NCBI GenBank assembly: GCA_041557595.1
Contig: JBFFGE010000016.1
Coordinates: 1 to 42,615, forward strand
Reading direction: 5' to 3'
Source of the DNA: JAOTYV01 sp041557595
Lineage (GTDB): Bacteria; Pseudomonadota; Alphaproteobacteria; UBA8366
DNA: 42,615 nucleotides
Shown here: positions 15,957-24,961 of the stretch, piece after piece
Layout of the letters: the number at the start of each line of letters is the position of its first letter
How positions within the stretch are numbered: position 1 is the stretch's first letter
The notes under the pieces: generated by a model
What the model saw: only the letters and a program-made list of their open reading frames with translations
The model's database searches: none
What the model was told of the DNA's origin: nothing
Position numbers and translations under genes: made by a program

Positions 15957-16189
15957 CACCCAGTCCCGGCCGAGGGATATAGAATGTCTCGTCACATGGC
16001 TTTCTAACGATGAGAAAGCGAGGAAGGCGTCTTGCCGTATAAGTAAAACGTTGAAATTTTTGTGACAATTGTTCCAAATGTGCAAATAGATTATGAGAGA
16101 TATAAAATCTGATACGATTTTCTAAATAATTGATTTAAGTATATTACTTTGTATTGATTCTAAATGCGTAATTTAAGGGATTGGTATTA
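15957..16189. promoter_or_regulatory. AT-rich promoter region between PilZ and aguA
   Basis: A strongly AT-rich 230-bp stretch between divergent genes. A weak promoter-like pair TTGATT (16130-16135) and TATTGA (16152-16157) with 16-bp spacing precedes aguA. AAGGGA at 16176-16181 is the aguA ribosome binding site. Confidence 0.4.
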
Positions 16190-17224
16190 GTGTCGACGCC
16201 GCAATCGCACTGTTTTTACATGCCGGCGGAAGGGGATCCGCATGATCGCTGCTGGATGGCGTGGCCGTGCCGGGATGCCTTGTGGGGTGATGGGTTGCTG
16301 GCCGCTCGAGAAGCCTATGCCTCGGTCGCCAAAGCGATCGCGGCGTTCGAACCGGTAACGATGATTGCGCCGCCCGCGCTGGTCGAGAATGCGGCGCAAC
16401 TGTGCGGACCTGCGGTAGAGGTCACGTCGCTGCGGCTCGGTGATGGATGGGCCGGTATCGATGATTCCTGGATGCGGGATACCGGCCCCAGCTTTCTGGT
16501 CGATGGCGCGGGTGGAATCGCCGGCTGCGATTGGCGCTTCAACGGATGGGGCGGTCGCTATCTGCGGATCGAGGACGATGCGGCGCTGGCGTCGCGGCTC
16601 CTGGCGCAACTGAATATAAAACGCTTCGCCGCGCCTTTCGTCCTCGAGGGCGGTGCCATTCATGTCGATGGCGATGGCACGGTCCTGGTTACCGAATCGG
16701 TCTTGCTGAATGCGAACCGCAATCCCGGGATGGACAGGCAAGCGATGGAACGGCATTTGGCGGAATGGCTCGGAATTCGCAAAGTCATTTGGTTGCCGGG
16801 TGGCCTTGCCGGCGACGAAACCGACGGGCATGTGGATAACGTCGCCTGTTTCGCGCGGCCGGGCGTGGTTCTGGCCTTGACGGCCGCGGATGCCGACGAC
16901 CCGAATTTTGAAAGTCTGCGCGCCAATCGACGGGTTCTCGAAGACGAATGCGATGCGGCCGGCCGGCGATTGGAAATCGTCGAAATCGTGCAGCCGACCC
17001 TGCGGAACCGCGCCAACGCGCCGCTCGCCGCATCCTATGTGAACTTCTATCTCGCCAATGGCGGCTTGATCGCGCCGCGTTTAGGCATTCCGGCGGACGG
17101 GCCGGCGGCCGACGTCCTGGCCAGGGCGTTTCCCGACCGTCGGGTGGTTCAGGTCGACGCCATGGCGATCGTCTTGGGCGGCGGCGGTATCCATTGTATT
17201 ACCCAACAGCAACCGAGGCCGTGA
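16190..17224 (+). CDS. aguA: Agmatine deiminase
   Basis: A 344-residue member of the guanidino-group modifying enzymes that converts agmatine to N-carbamoylputrescine and ammonia. Visible family features are WMAWPCRDALWG near the start, DSWMRDTGPSFLV, FNGWGG, GGAIHVDGDGTVLVTE, DGHVDNVACFARPG and the catalytic Cys336 in GGGGIHCITQQQP near the C terminus. I choose GTG 16190 because AAGGGA lies 8-9 nt upstream; an in-frame TTG at 16181 overlaps that site. Its TGA shares a base with the ATG of aguB, so the two are translationally coupled. Together they turn agmatine into putrescine. Confidence 0.95.
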   Translation: MSTPQSHCFYMPAEGDPHDRCWMAWPCRDALWGDGLLAAREAYASVAKAIAAFEPVTMIAPPALVENAAQLCGPAVEVTSLRLGDGWAGIDDSWMRDTGPSFLVDGAGGIAGCDWRFNGWGGRYLRIEDDAALASRLLAQLNIKRFAAPFVLEGGAIHVDGDGTVLVTESVLLNANRNPGMDRQAMERHLAEWLGIRKVIWLPGGLAGDETDGHVDNVACFARPGVVLALTAADADDPNFESLRANRRVLEDECDAAGRRLEIVEIVQPTLRNRANAPLAASYVNFYLANGGLIAPRLGIPADGPAADVLARAFPDRRVVQVDAMAIVLGGGGIHCITQQQPRP

Positions 17225-18093
17225 TGCGGCAGATAACGATCGCCGTTACCCAGATGGCGTGCGGCTGGGACCGTGCGGAAAATCTTGAACAGGCGGAGGC
17301 GCTGGTACGCCGTGCGGCCTCGGAAGGCGCCAATGTGGTGGTGTTGCAGGAACTGTTTGAGACGCCCTATTTCTGTCCCGACATGAAGCGCGATTATTTT
17401 GAGCTGGCTCGATCCTATGACGGCAACACGACGATCGCACACATGTCGGCGTTGGCCGGCGCGCTGGGGGTGGTGCTGCCGGTCAGTTTCTTCGAACGCG
17501 ACGGCGATGCCTTTTACAATTCGCTCGCCATGATCGATGCCGACGGAACGGTGCTCGGCCGCTACCGCAAGAGCCATATTCCCGAGGGACCGGGATACGA
17601 GGAAAAATTCTATTTCCGGCCGGGCGATACCGGCTTCAGGGTATGGCCGACCCGGTTCGGCACGCTCGGAGCGGCCATCTGTTGGGACCAATGGTTCCCG
17701 GAATGCGCACGCGCCATGGTGTTGGCGGGGGCGGAAGCGCTGCTCTATCCCTCGGCGATCGGCAACGAGCCGCAGGATGCGGCGCTCGATTCGCGGCGCC
17801 ACTGGCAGCGAGTCATGCAGGGTCATGCGGCCGCGAACATGGTGCCCGTGGCGGCGTCCAATCGCGTTGGCGTGGAGGATCATGAGTCCGCGACGATGAC
17901 GTTTTACGGATCGTCATTCGTCGCCGGCCCGACCGGCGAGATCGTGGTGGAAGCGCCCTGCGACGCCGCCGGCGTGGTGATCGCAAAATTCGATCTGGAT
18001 GCGGCCGCCGCGGCGCGCCGGTCCTGGGGGCTGTTCCGCGACCGGCGGCCGGATTTGTACGGCGCGCTTACCGCGCCGGCGAAGAAAGATTAG
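17224..18093 (+). CDS. aguB: N-carbamoylputrescine amidase
   Basis: A 289-residue nitrilase-superfamily enzyme that hydrolyses N-carbamoylputrescine to putrescine, CO2 and ammonia. The catalytic triad is visible: Glu43 in LQELFETPYF, Lys116 in YRKSHIPEGPGY and Cys153 in GAAICWDQWFPE. YPSAIGNEPQ and the SFVAGPTGEIV strand also match AguB rather than other nitrilases. The ATG overlaps the aguA stop by one base. The TAG stop is followed after one nucleotide by repeat B1, which fills the space up to the stop of the convergent nitroreductase gene. Confidence 0.95.
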   Translation: MRQITIAVTQMACGWDRAENLEQAEALVRRAASEGANVVVLQELFETPYFCPDMKRDYFELARSYDGNTTIAHMSALAGALGVVLPVSFFERDGDAFYNSLAMIDADGTVLGRYRKSHIPEGPGYEEKFYFRPGDTGFRVWPTRFGTLGAAICWDQWFPECARAMVLAGAEALLYPSAIGNEPQDAALDSRRHWQRVMQGHAAANMVPVAASNRVGVEDHESATMTFYGSSFVAGPTGEIVVEAPCDAAGVVIAKFDLDAAAAARRSWGLFRDRRPDLYGALTAPAKKD

Positions 18094-18094
18094 T

Positions 18095-18192
18095 GCAAAT
18101 CCCGAGCGAACCGAAACGGTTCGCGACGACGTATTTGCGCAAAATCCGAAAAATGGACCATTTCATATGAGGCAATTTAATCAAGAAATGCC
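18095..18192 (-). repeat. Stop-codon-anchored repeat family B, copy B1
   Basis: A 98-bp element, reverse-oriented relative to B2 and B3. It begins GCAAATCCCGAGCGAACC one base after the aguB TAG. It contains the perfect stem GCGAACCG / CGGTTCGC and a second stem built on CATTTC / GAAATG. It ends against the stop codon of the nitroreductase gene (18193-18195), so it spans the gap between two convergent stop codons. Similar copies are at 36274 and 40889. Confidence 0.85.
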
Positions 18193-18789
18193 CTAATCGG
18201 CGGCACTTGCCGGTTTGACCGCCTCGGTCCATTCCCAGCAGTATTCTTCGGCGGCCGGTCTTTTCTTGATCCGCGGCGCCGCATCGGGCGTGCCGAAATA
18301 GAGAAAACTGATGATTTCGTCGCGCGGTTCGAGCCCGAGCGCCTGCTTGACCAGCGGATCGTGCGCATTCGCCCCGGTCAGCATGATGCTGGCATATCCC
18401 TTGGCATGCGCCGCATTCATCATGTTTTGCGCCGCCGCGCCGCAGGCAACGATCTGCTCCACCACCGGTACCTTGGGGTGATCGTCGACGATCTTGGCGC
18501 AGACGGCGACGATCAGGGGGGATCGCATGGGACGATCGAGTTCCTTCCGGCGCGCTTCCGCGTCGGCGAGCGGGTCGCGTCGGCACAAGGCTTCCGCAAA
18601 GACCTCGCCGAGGCGTTGCCGCGCATCGCCGCGAATGATGATGAAGCGCCAGGGTCGCAGCGCTCCGTGGTCGGGCGCCCGCATGGCACAATCGAGTATT
18701 TCCTGGAGTTCCGCGCCTTCAGGAGCCGGTTCGTTCAACAAGCGCGCCGGCACCGAATTCCGCGAATACAAGGCTTCCAAGGCGTCCAT
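18193..18789 (-). CDS. Nitroreductase family protein (YdjA-like)
   Basis: A 198-residue FMN-dependent nitroreductase-fold protein. MDALEALYSRNSVPARLL at the start, then APDHGALRPWRFIIIRGDAR, are typical of the small YdjA group, which forms a dimer with FMN at the interface. Later matches are ACGAAAQNMMNAAHAKGYASIMLTG and IISFLYFGTPD. Physiological substrates for this group are poorly known. AGAGG lies 6 nt upstream of the ATG. The rhomboid gene lies 38 bp upstream on the same strand, so the two may be co-transcribed. The stop codon abuts repeat B1. Confidence 0.9.
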   Translation of the reverse strand: MDALEALYSRNSVPARLLNEPAPEGAELQEILDCAMRAPDHGALRPWRFIIIRGDARQRLGEVFAEALCRRDPLADAEARRKELDRPMRSPLIVAVCAKIVDDHPKVPVVEQIVACGAAAQNMMNAAHAKGYASIMLTGANAHDPLVKQALGLEPRDEIISFLYFGTPDAAPRIKKRPAAEEYCWEWTEAVKPASAAD

Positions 18790-18827
18790 CAGGCACCTCT
18801 TAAAATATTGTTTTGAACCGCTTCAGT

Positions 18828-19523
18828 TTACAGCATTTCGGCCGTGCGCGCGACCGGTTCCGGTCTCCCGCGGCCATCAAAAAAGGCAATCAGGACGAAT
18901 CCCGCCAGAAATCCGCCGATATGCGCCTCCCACGCGATCCCGCCGGCGTCCTCGGGGAGGAAAAGCGGGAAAATTCCGAAGGCGACGGTAAAAATCAGCC
19001 AGATCATGACGAAGCTGATGACGGTCTTGCGGCGCAGGAACGGCAGCGCGGTGCCGATATTCCTGGGTGGCCAGAGGCTGACCCGGGCGACGGCTCCCAC
19101 CATGCCGGAAATGGCCCCGGACGCGCCGAGCAGGATGGCGTTGCTGCCGGGAAACAGCCATGACCAGAAAAAGGCGGCGAAGGCCCCACAGAGAAAATAT
19201 AACGCCACGAATTGCAGCGCTCCCATCCGCCGCGCGACGGCAGTGCCGAAAGCCAGCAAGAAGGCCACATTCATCACCAAATGGCTCAAATCCGCATGCA
19301 GGAATAAATGGCTGACCGACGTCATGGCGGTGGTCAGCAAATCCGAGAGGGTGCCACCGGACGGCTGCAATCGGTTCGGCTCGAAAACGAACTGTTCCAA
19401 AACGGTCCGCTGGTAGGCTATGGGCAGCAGCTCGCGAACGATATGGACGAGCACCGTGATTCCGGTCAGCCAGCGGATCGCCGCCGGCGCGTTGAGAATG
19501 GGTTGTCTGGAACGGGTTATCAA
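18828..19523 (-). CDS. Rhomboid family intramembrane serine protease
   Basis: About 231 residues with six predicted membrane segments. The catalytic Ser is in ILLGASGAISGMVGA and the catalytic His in WEAHIGGFLAGF. HADLSHLVMNVAFLLAFG contains the usual HxxxN segment of the second helix. Such proteases cut membrane proteins within the bilayer; the substrate is unknown. There is no ATG near the 5' end. A TTG at 19523 with AGGA just upstream (reading LITRSRQPILNAP) is the most likely start. TTG 19589 and GTG 19580 would give longer forms without a ribosome binding site. Confidence 0.88.
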   Translation of the reverse strand: MITRSRQPILNAPAAIRWLTGITVLVHIVRELLPIAYQRTVLEQFVFEPNRLQPSGGTLSDLLTTAMTSVSHLFLHADLSHLVMNVAFLLAFGTAVARRMGALQFVALYFLCGAFAAFFWSWLFPGSNAILLGASGAISGMVGAVARVSLWPPRNIGTALPFLRRKTVISFVMIWLIFTVAFGIFPLFLPEDAGGIAWEAHIGGFLAGFVLIAFFDGRGRPEPVARTAEML

Positions 19524-19666
19524 ACGATCCTGTCCGGCAATGGCGCTCTCCGCTATGTAAGCGGCGACCGGCAAATGCACAAGTTGCAAGTGCTCATGCC
19601 GCGTCTTTAGAATTGCCGCGCCGGTCGCCGGACCACCGCTGAGCCGAAATCAGGAGGAATTTGACC

Positions 19667-21178
19667 ATGAATCTCGCTGCCTGGTTGACGAGGGCGGGGA
19701 AATCGTTGGGCGGGTCTCCCGCGTTGGGCGTTGGCAGTGCGCCGATCCGAAACTACGCGCAGATGGCGCGCCGTGTCGCCGTGCTGGCCGGGGCGATGCG
19801 GGATCGTCTTGGACTCCGTCCGGGTGACCGGGTCGCCTTCACCATGAAGAATTGCCCGGACTACGTGGAGGTCATGTTCGCCGCCTGGCACGCGGGTCTC
19901 GCCGCGGTCCCGATCAACGCGAAGCTCCACGCCAGCGAATTCACGTATATCCTGGAAAACAGCGGCGCCCGCGTTGTGTTTGCGACCGCGGATTTGTCTT
20001 CCGTGATCGGCTCGATCGCCGTGGACGGGGTGGAGCGGGTCATCGAGATCGGCTCGCCGGACTATGCCGCGTTGTTCGCTGGCGATGCGGCGCCTCTCGC
20101 ACAAGTCGCGCCGGACGACGTCGCCTGGCTGTTTTACACCAGCGGCACCACCGGCCAGCCCAAGGGGGCGATGCTGACGCACCGCGTGCTGGCCGCGATG
20201 ACACTGAATTATTTCGCCGACGTCGACCGCATCGATCCGGCGGATTGTATTCTGCATGCCGCGCCGATGAGCCACGGGTCGGGCCTGTACATTCTGCCGC
20301 ATGTCCTGCGCGGGGCCTGCAATCTGATCCCCGAAAGCGGCGGCTTCGAGCCGGACGAGATGTTCGACCTTATGGATCGCTGGCCCGGCATGACCGTCTT
20401 CGCGGCGCCGACCATGGTCAAACGGCTGATCGACTTTCCCGGGGACCGGGACAGCGCCAATCTCAAGATGATCGTCTATGGCGGCGGGCCGATGTATGTC
20501 GCCGACGCCGAGGCCGCGCTCGACCGCTTCGGCCCGAAACTGGTGCAAATCTACGGACAGGGCGAGAGCCCGATGACGATCACCTATCTCGGGCGGGAAG
20601 AGATTGCTGCGCGGGATCATCCGCGCTGGATCGAGCGGCTGGGGTCGGTCGGCGTGGCGCAGAGCGTCGTCGAGGTGCGCGTAGCCGACGATCGGGATGC
20701 GAGCCTACCGCCGGGCGAAACCGGCGAGGTGCTGGTGCGCGGCGATTCGGTGATGCCCGGATACTGGCGCAATCCGGAAGCGACCGCGGCGACGCTGGCG
20801 AATGGCTGGCTGCACACCGGCGATATGGGCGCAATGGACGAGGACGGTTTCCTGACGCTGAAGGATCGCTCGAAGGATGTGATTATCAGCGGCGGTACGA
20901 ACATTTATCCCCGCGAGGTGGAGGAAGTGTTGTTGCGCCATCCCGATGTCGCCGAGGTGTCGGTCATCGGCCGGCCGGATGCGGAGTGGGGCGAGAGCGT
21001 GGTCGCGTATGTCGTGCCGCGGGGCGCGGCTCCGGCGCCGGATGATCTGGATGCGATCTGTCTGGATGCGATTGCGCGCTTCAAGCGGCCGCGCGACTAC
21101 CGTTTCGTCGACGCACTGCCGAAGAACAATTACGGCAAGGTGTTGAAGACCGTGTTGCGGGATCTCGACGCGGAGTGA
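19667..21178 (+). CDS. AMP-binding acyl-CoA synthetase
   Basis: A 503-residue class I adenylate-forming enzyme. The P-loop is LFYTSGTTGQPKGAML. Further motifs are IYGQGESPMT, GWLHTGDMGAMDEDGFL, LKDRSKDVIISGGTNIYP and the C-terminal catalytic Lys region KNNYGKVLKT. It activates a carboxylic acid as acyl-AMP and then acyl-CoA. The sequence is closest in style to the fatty or aryl acid CoA ligases of the FadD/feruloyl-CoA type, but the acid cannot be named. AGGAGG lies 8 nt upstream of the ATG, an excellent site. It is divergent from the rhomboid gene and convergent with the NfeD-like gene, 12 bp away. Confidence 0.92.
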   Translation: MNLAAWLTRAGKSLGGSPALGVGSAPIRNYAQMARRVAVLAGAMRDRLGLRPGDRVAFTMKNCPDYVEVMFAAWHAGLAAVPINAKLHASEFTYILENSGARVVFATADLSSVIGSIAVDGVERVIEIGSPDYAALFAGDAAPLAQVAPDDVAWLFYTSGTTGQPKGAMLTHRVLAAMTLNYFADVDRIDPADCILHAAPMSHGSGLYILPHVLRGACNLIPESGGFEPDEMFDLMDRWPGMTVFAAPTMVKRLIDFPGDRDSANLKMIVYGGGPMYVADAEAALDRFGPKLVQIYGQGESPMTITYLGREEIAARDHPRWIERLGSVGVAQSVVEVRVADDRDASLPPGETGEVLVRGDSVMPGYWRNPEATAATLANGWLHTGDMGAMDEDGFLTLKDRSKDVIISGGTNIYPREVEEVLLRHPDVAEVSVIGRPDAEWGESVVAYVVPRGAAPAPDDLDAICLDAIARFKRPRDYRFVDALPKNNYGKVLKTVLRDLDAE

Positions 21179-21190
21179 GGCGCGGCGGGT

Positions 21191-21658
21191 TCAGGCGCTT
21201 TCGATTTGCAGGACGATGCCGTCCGCACCGGTAATCCTGACCTGCGTGCCCGCCGCCAGATCCGTGCCGTCGCGTGTCGCGACCTTCCAGAAAGTGTCGT
21301 CGATCCGCACCTTGCCGACGCCGTTCTCGGTCGCGTCTTCGAGGCTTGCCATGCGGCCGACATACTGCGCGCCGCGCCGGTTGAGCGTGTTTTCGTCTAC
21401 TTCCGGAGGATTTTTGCGCTGCCAAAACTGCCACGCGGCGATTGCAGAAACGGACAGAACGCCGAAGACGATTAGTTGAAGTTGCCAGGTCGTTCCCGGC
21501 GCAATGAGGAGAAGTACGCCGACACCGCCCGCCGCTGCCGCCAGCCACAAGAGGAAATAGGTGCCCAGGACGAGCATTTCGAAAACCAGAAGGACGATTC
21601 CCAGAATCCACCAGTGCCAGAATTGAATGCTCTCGAGATATGCTATAAACCCCTCCAT
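21191..21658 (-). CDS. NfeD-like membrane protein
   Basis: A 155-residue protein with N-terminal membrane segments (WHWWILGIVLLVFEMLVLG and following hydrophobic stretches to about residue 80) and a C-terminal OB-fold NfeD domain with GRMASLEDATENGVGKVRIDD and WKVATRDGTDLAAGTQVRI. NfeD proteins partner stomatin-like SPFH proteins in membrane microdomains and protein quality control. Its ATG overlaps the stop of the upstream SPFH gene by one base, the expected pairing. It is the second gene of that operon and ends 12 bp from the acyl-CoA synthetase on the other strand. Confidence 0.9.
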   Translation of the reverse strand: MEGFIAYLESIQFWHWWILGIVLLVFEMLVLGTYFLLWLAAAAGGVGVLLLIAPGTTWQLQLIVFGVLSVSAIAAWQFWQRKNPPEVDENTLNRRGAQYVGRMASLEDATENGVGKVRIDDTFWKVATRDGTDLAAGTQVRITGADGIVLQIESA

Positions 21659-22596
21659 CAGGGCGTCTCCTGATTGCGGCGGCGACTCTGGTTAATGATT
21701 TCCGCAATGCCGCCGACCGCACCAATGACGCCTGCCGCTTCGAGCGGCATGAATACGGTGCTCTGATTGGGCGAATTGGCGAATTGACCGAGTGCGTCCA
21801 CATATTTCTGGGCGACGAAATAATTGATCGCGTTGATGTCGCCGCGCGCGATGGCTTCGGACACCATGCGGGTTGCTTCCGCCTCGGCCTGTGCGGCGCG
21901 CTCGCGTGCCTCGGCGTCCCGAAACGCGGCTTCCCGCCGTCCCTCCGCTTCCAGAATAGTGGACTGCTTTTCGCCCTCGGCGCGCAGGATATCCGATTGC
22001 CGTACGCCTTCGGCTTCGAGAATGACCGCGCGTTTGATGCGCTCCGCCTTCATCTGGCCGCCCATCGCCTCGACCAGGTCGCGGGGTGGCGAGATATCCT
22101 TGATTTCGATGCGCGTGACCTTGACGCCCCAGGGCGCGGTCGCTTCATCGACCACGCCGAGCAGCCGGGCGTTGATTTCATCGCGTTTCGAGAGCAGTTC
22201 GTCGAGGTCGAGCGATCCCAGAACCGTCCGGATATTGGTCATGGTCAGGTTCAGGATTGCCCGTTCCAGATCGTTCACTTCATAGGCAGCGCGGGCGGCA
22301 TCCACGACCTGAAAGAAGATGACGCCATCCGCTGTAACCATGGCATTGTCCCGACTGATGACCTCCTGGCTCGGTACATCGAGCACGGTTTCGCGCATGC
22401 TCAATTTTGCGCCAATTCGTTCAAATGGCGGCTTGATGAAATTTAAGCCAGGACGCAGCGTTCGGGTATACCTGCCGAACCATTCGACCGTAAACTCCGA
22501 ACCTTGGGGCACCGTTTTGACAGCAAAGACCAAGTATATAATCAGCGCCGTAGGAACGGCGATCACAAATATTTCGAATACGCCAAGTTCGGACAT
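21658..22596 (-). CDS. SPFH/stomatin-like protein (QmcA type)
   Basis: A 312-residue SPFH/band-7 protein. There is one N-terminal membrane helix (FVIAVPTALIIYLVFAV). The SPFH domain follows with VPQGSEFTVEWFGRYTRTLRPGLNF and VLDVPSQEVISRDNAMVTADG. A long Ala/Glu-rich coiled coil (about residues 190-250) precedes the C-terminal segment ALGQFANSPNQSTVFMPLEA. It should oligomerise at the inner membrane, like QmcA or paraslipin. GAGGT lies 4 nt upstream of the ATG. It forms a translationally coupled pair with the NfeD-like gene. Confidence 0.93.
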   Translation of the reverse strand: MSELGVFEIFVIAVPTALIIYLVFAVKTVPQGSEFTVEWFGRYTRTLRPGLNFIKPPFERIGAKLSMRETVLDVPSQEVISRDNAMVTADGVIFFQVVDAARAAYEVNDLERAILNLTMTNIRTVLGSLDLDELLSKRDEINARLLGVVDEATAPWGVKVTRIEIKDISPPRDLVEAMGGQMKAERIKRAVILEAEGVRQSDILRAEGEKQSTILEAEGRREAAFRDAEARERAAQAEAEATRMVSEAIARGDINAINYFVAQKYVDALGQFANSPNQSTVFMPLEAAGVIGAVGGIAEIINQSRRRNQETP

Positions 22597-22744
22597 ATGG
22601 ACCTCATTCCGCTAACGCAATTGGGTCTGTCGTAACCCTACTGCGCCGCACCATAGCATTTTAGGCACTGCAAGAAGCGGCATTTCGCAAACCCTGTTGG
22701 GGTAAATTGCGTTCGCGAATTGCATTGCACCGCAGTATGGGACT

Positions 22745-23695
22745 CTACACGAACCGCCCGAGCCGGACCGCAGTGTGGCCGCGCGTGGTGCGGCGGGTCG
22801 GCATGATCAGGACGCAATTGTCATAGGGCGTCGTGACGGGGTCGTCGCCGTCATGGCCCAGCGGCGTGCCGGCCTTCGGAATCACTTCCATGCCGACGAA
22901 ATCGTCGACGAACCGAAAGCTGTTGTTCTTGATGGTGACCGCCTCGGTCACCTCGATGAATTTCTGCGGCGGCGGATTGCCCGCCACCAGCGGATCGATG
23001 AACGCGTCGTTCAGGACGTCCATATGCTTGAGAAAGCGGAGCGCGGTTTGCATGGCGATGTCGACGCTGGCGCTTTCCCAATGCTGACCGCATTCCACGA
23101 GCAACGCATTCTTGGGACTGGCCGGGTCGCCGAATTCGCCATAGTCGCGCATCCGCTTGCCGGCCGCATGTCCTTCGTCGCTGACCACGTATTCGGGACA
23201 GCCGACGGCCGCCGCCAGTTCGCGGCCCTTCGCCAACGGGCCGGCCAGGACGAGCGCCGGCGTCTTGGTCTGCATCGAATGGATATCGAGCAGGAAATCG
23301 GCTTGGTCGACCAATGGCCGGACTTCGCGGGCGCGCGCCAGTTCCCAGGTATCGCGCGTCCCGTCCAGGACGTCTTCCGACCAGAGCCGATTGAAATCCT
23401 CGTCTACATAACGGGACAGGCCGGGAAACGCCGGGTCGAAATTCTGGTACGCCTTGTAGTTGGTGAACCCGAGCGTCAGCTTGCCGCGTTTCGGCCGCGT
23501 GACGTTGCGGAACAGAAAATCCAGCACGACCGCGCCGCAGAGTTCGTTGCCATGCGTGACCGCGGTAATCATGACGTGCGGACCGGGCCGGCCGCTTTCC
23601 AAGGTGGTCATATAGTCGATGCCCGTATTGCCATTGCAATAGGGCGTAATGTCGGGTGGCGTAATTTCCACCGGGTAGTCATTTACGGCTGGCAT
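22745..23695 (-). CDS. Succinylglutamate desuccinylase/aspartoacylase family hydrolase
   Basis: A 316-residue zinc carboxypeptidase-like (M14) deacylase. Metal ligands are in AVTHGNELCGAVV (His and Glu) and LLDIHSMQT (His). DEDFNRLW and the NALLVECGQHWE segment with the catalytic Glu are also present. Family members remove acyl groups from N-acyl amino acids: N-acetylaspartate, N-succinylglutamate, or N-acetyldiaminobutyrate in ectoine breakdown. Which one applies here is unknown. The ATG at 23695 has GGAG 9 nt upstream, better than the in-frame 23749. It lies 102 bp downstream of the ArgE-like gene on the same strand and probably shares its transcript. Confidence 0.87.
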   Translation of the reverse strand: MPAVNDYPVEITPPDITPYCNGNTGIDYMTTLESGRPGPHVMITAVTHGNELCGAVVLDFLFRNVTRPKRGKLTLGFTNYKAYQNFDPAFPGLSRYVDEDFNRLWSEDVLDGTRDTWELARAREVRPLVDQADFLLDIHSMQTKTPALVLAGPLAKGRELAAAVGCPEYVVSDEGHAAGKRMRDYGEFGDPASPKNALLVECGQHWESASVDIAMQTALRFLKHMDVLNDAFIDPLVAGNPPPQKFIEVTEAVTIKNNSFRFVDDFVGMEVIPKAGTPLGHDGDDPVTTPYDNCVLIMPTRRTTRGHTAVRLGRFV

Positions 23696-23797
23696 GACCG
23701 CGTCTCCGGGTTGGTCAGGCGCGACAGAATACGAGCGTCGCTGTCGCAAGGCGAGGGGTCAAGGACGCACCGGCTGAGGATTTCCGCACCGGCACAT

Positions 23798-24961
23798 TTA
23801 TTCGCAGACATGCGCAAGCAGGCGATCCATGAAGGTTTCGCCCTTGGCGATCTGCTCGAGGCTGATGTATTCGTCCGGTTTGTGCGCCTGTTCGATGCTG
23901 CCGGGGCCGCAGATCACGGTCGGAATGCCGACCTCCTGTTGGAACAATCCCGCTTCGGTCCCGAAGGAAACCTTGCCGTGGTCGTTGCGCTCGGCCAGCG
24001 TCTTGGCCAGGGTCACGACTTCGTCTCCCGGGTCGTTGTTGAGCGCGGGGATCGAGGACAACGTTTCGAACTCGAAGCCGCTGGCGGGATCGAGCGCCTT
24101 CATCATCGGTTCCAGGGTTTCGCGCGTGTAGCTTTCGACTTCCGCAAACAAGGTGGCAGGATCGTGTTCCGGCAGATGGCGAAACTCGAAATCGAAGGTG
24201 CAGTCCTTGGGCACGATGTTGAGCGCGGTGCCGCCCCGGATGGTCCCGGTGTGTACGGTCGTATGGGCAATGTCGAACAGCGGGTCATAGGGACCTTCCG
24301 CCTCGATGCGCCGCGCGATCCCTTTCATGAAGGCGATCAATTCGGCGGCGTACTCGACCGCGTTCACGCCCTTCGGCGCCAGGCTGGAATGCGCTTCCCA
24401 GCCGCGGACATGGGCGCGGTAGCTGAATTTTCCCTTGTGCGCGATGGTCACTTGCATGTCGGTCGGTTCGCCGACGATGCACATCGCGGGCTTGATATCG
24501 AAGCCTTTCATCACGTCGAGCAGCCGGCGCACCCCGATGCAGCCGATTTCTTCGTCATGGGAGAAGGCGAGGTGGATCGGCGTCTTCAGACCGCCTTCGA
24601 GAAAGCGCGGCGCATAGGCAAGGCAAATCGCGATGAAACTCTTCATGTCGCAGGTGCCGCGGCCGTATAAGCGTCCGTCTCTTTCGCTAAGGGCGAAGGG
24701 GTCGCTTTGCCAATTCTGCCCGTCGACCGGAACCACGTCCGTATGACCGGACAGCATGATGCCGGGCCGGTCGGCGGGTCCGAGCGTGGCGTAAAGATTG
24801 GCCTTGCCCTTTTGTTCGTCGTAGACCAGCGTCGACTCGATCCCCAATCCTTCAAGGTAGGTCTTGACGAAGTCGATCAGTTCAAGGTTTGACTCGCGGC
24901 TCGTCGTGTCGAAACCCACGAGTGTGCGAATCAGGTCCAATGTCTTGAGACTGTCTGGCAC
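23798..24961 (-). CDS. argE: Acetylornithine deacetylase (ArgE/M20 family)
   Basis: A 387-residue M20 metallohydrolase. MLSGHTDVVPVDGQNW contains the first zinc His and Asp, GRGTCDMKSF the bridging Asp, AFSHDEEIGCIGV the catalytic Glu pair, IVGEPTDMQ the next ligand, and CGPGSIEQAHKPDEY the last His. This pattern is that of ArgE, which hydrolyses N2-acetylornithine to ornithine, though many ArgE-like proteins act on other N-acyl amino acids. The start is a GTG with AGAGG upstream. It is divergent from the PLP enzyme gene and precedes the aspartoacylase-like gene, so the pair may act on acylated amino acids rather than only in arginine synthesis. Confidence 0.9.
   Translation of the reverse strand: MPDSLKTLDLIRTLVGFDTTSRESNLELIDFVKTYLEGLGIESTLVYDEQKGKANLYATLGPADRPGIMLSGHTDVVPVDGQNWQSDPFALSERDGRLYGRGTCDMKSFIAICLAYAPRFLEGGLKTPIHLAFSHDEEIGCIGVRRLLDVMKGFDIKPAMCIVGEPTDMQVTIAHKGKFSYRAHVRGWEAHSSLAPKGVNAVEYAAELIAFMKGIARRIEAEGPYDPLFDIAHTTVHTGTIRGGTALNIVPKDCTFDFEFRHLPEHDPATLFAEVESYTRETLEPMMKALDPASGFEFETLSSIPALNNDPGDEVVTLAKTLAERNDHGKVSFGTEAGLFQQEVGIPTVICGPGSIEQAHKPDEYISLEQIAKGETFMDRLLAHVCE

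Noticed and set aside
18800..18825. TTAA-containing half site near the nitroreductase start as a CtrA site
   Set aside because: The second half reads TTTT rather than TTAA after seven bases, so it is only a half site; similar half sites occur elsewhere.
22775..24670. Long + strand open frame opposite the aspartoacylase-like and argE genes
   Set aside because: It crosses both genes and the gap between them; it shows no domain and is typical GC-rich antisense readthrough.
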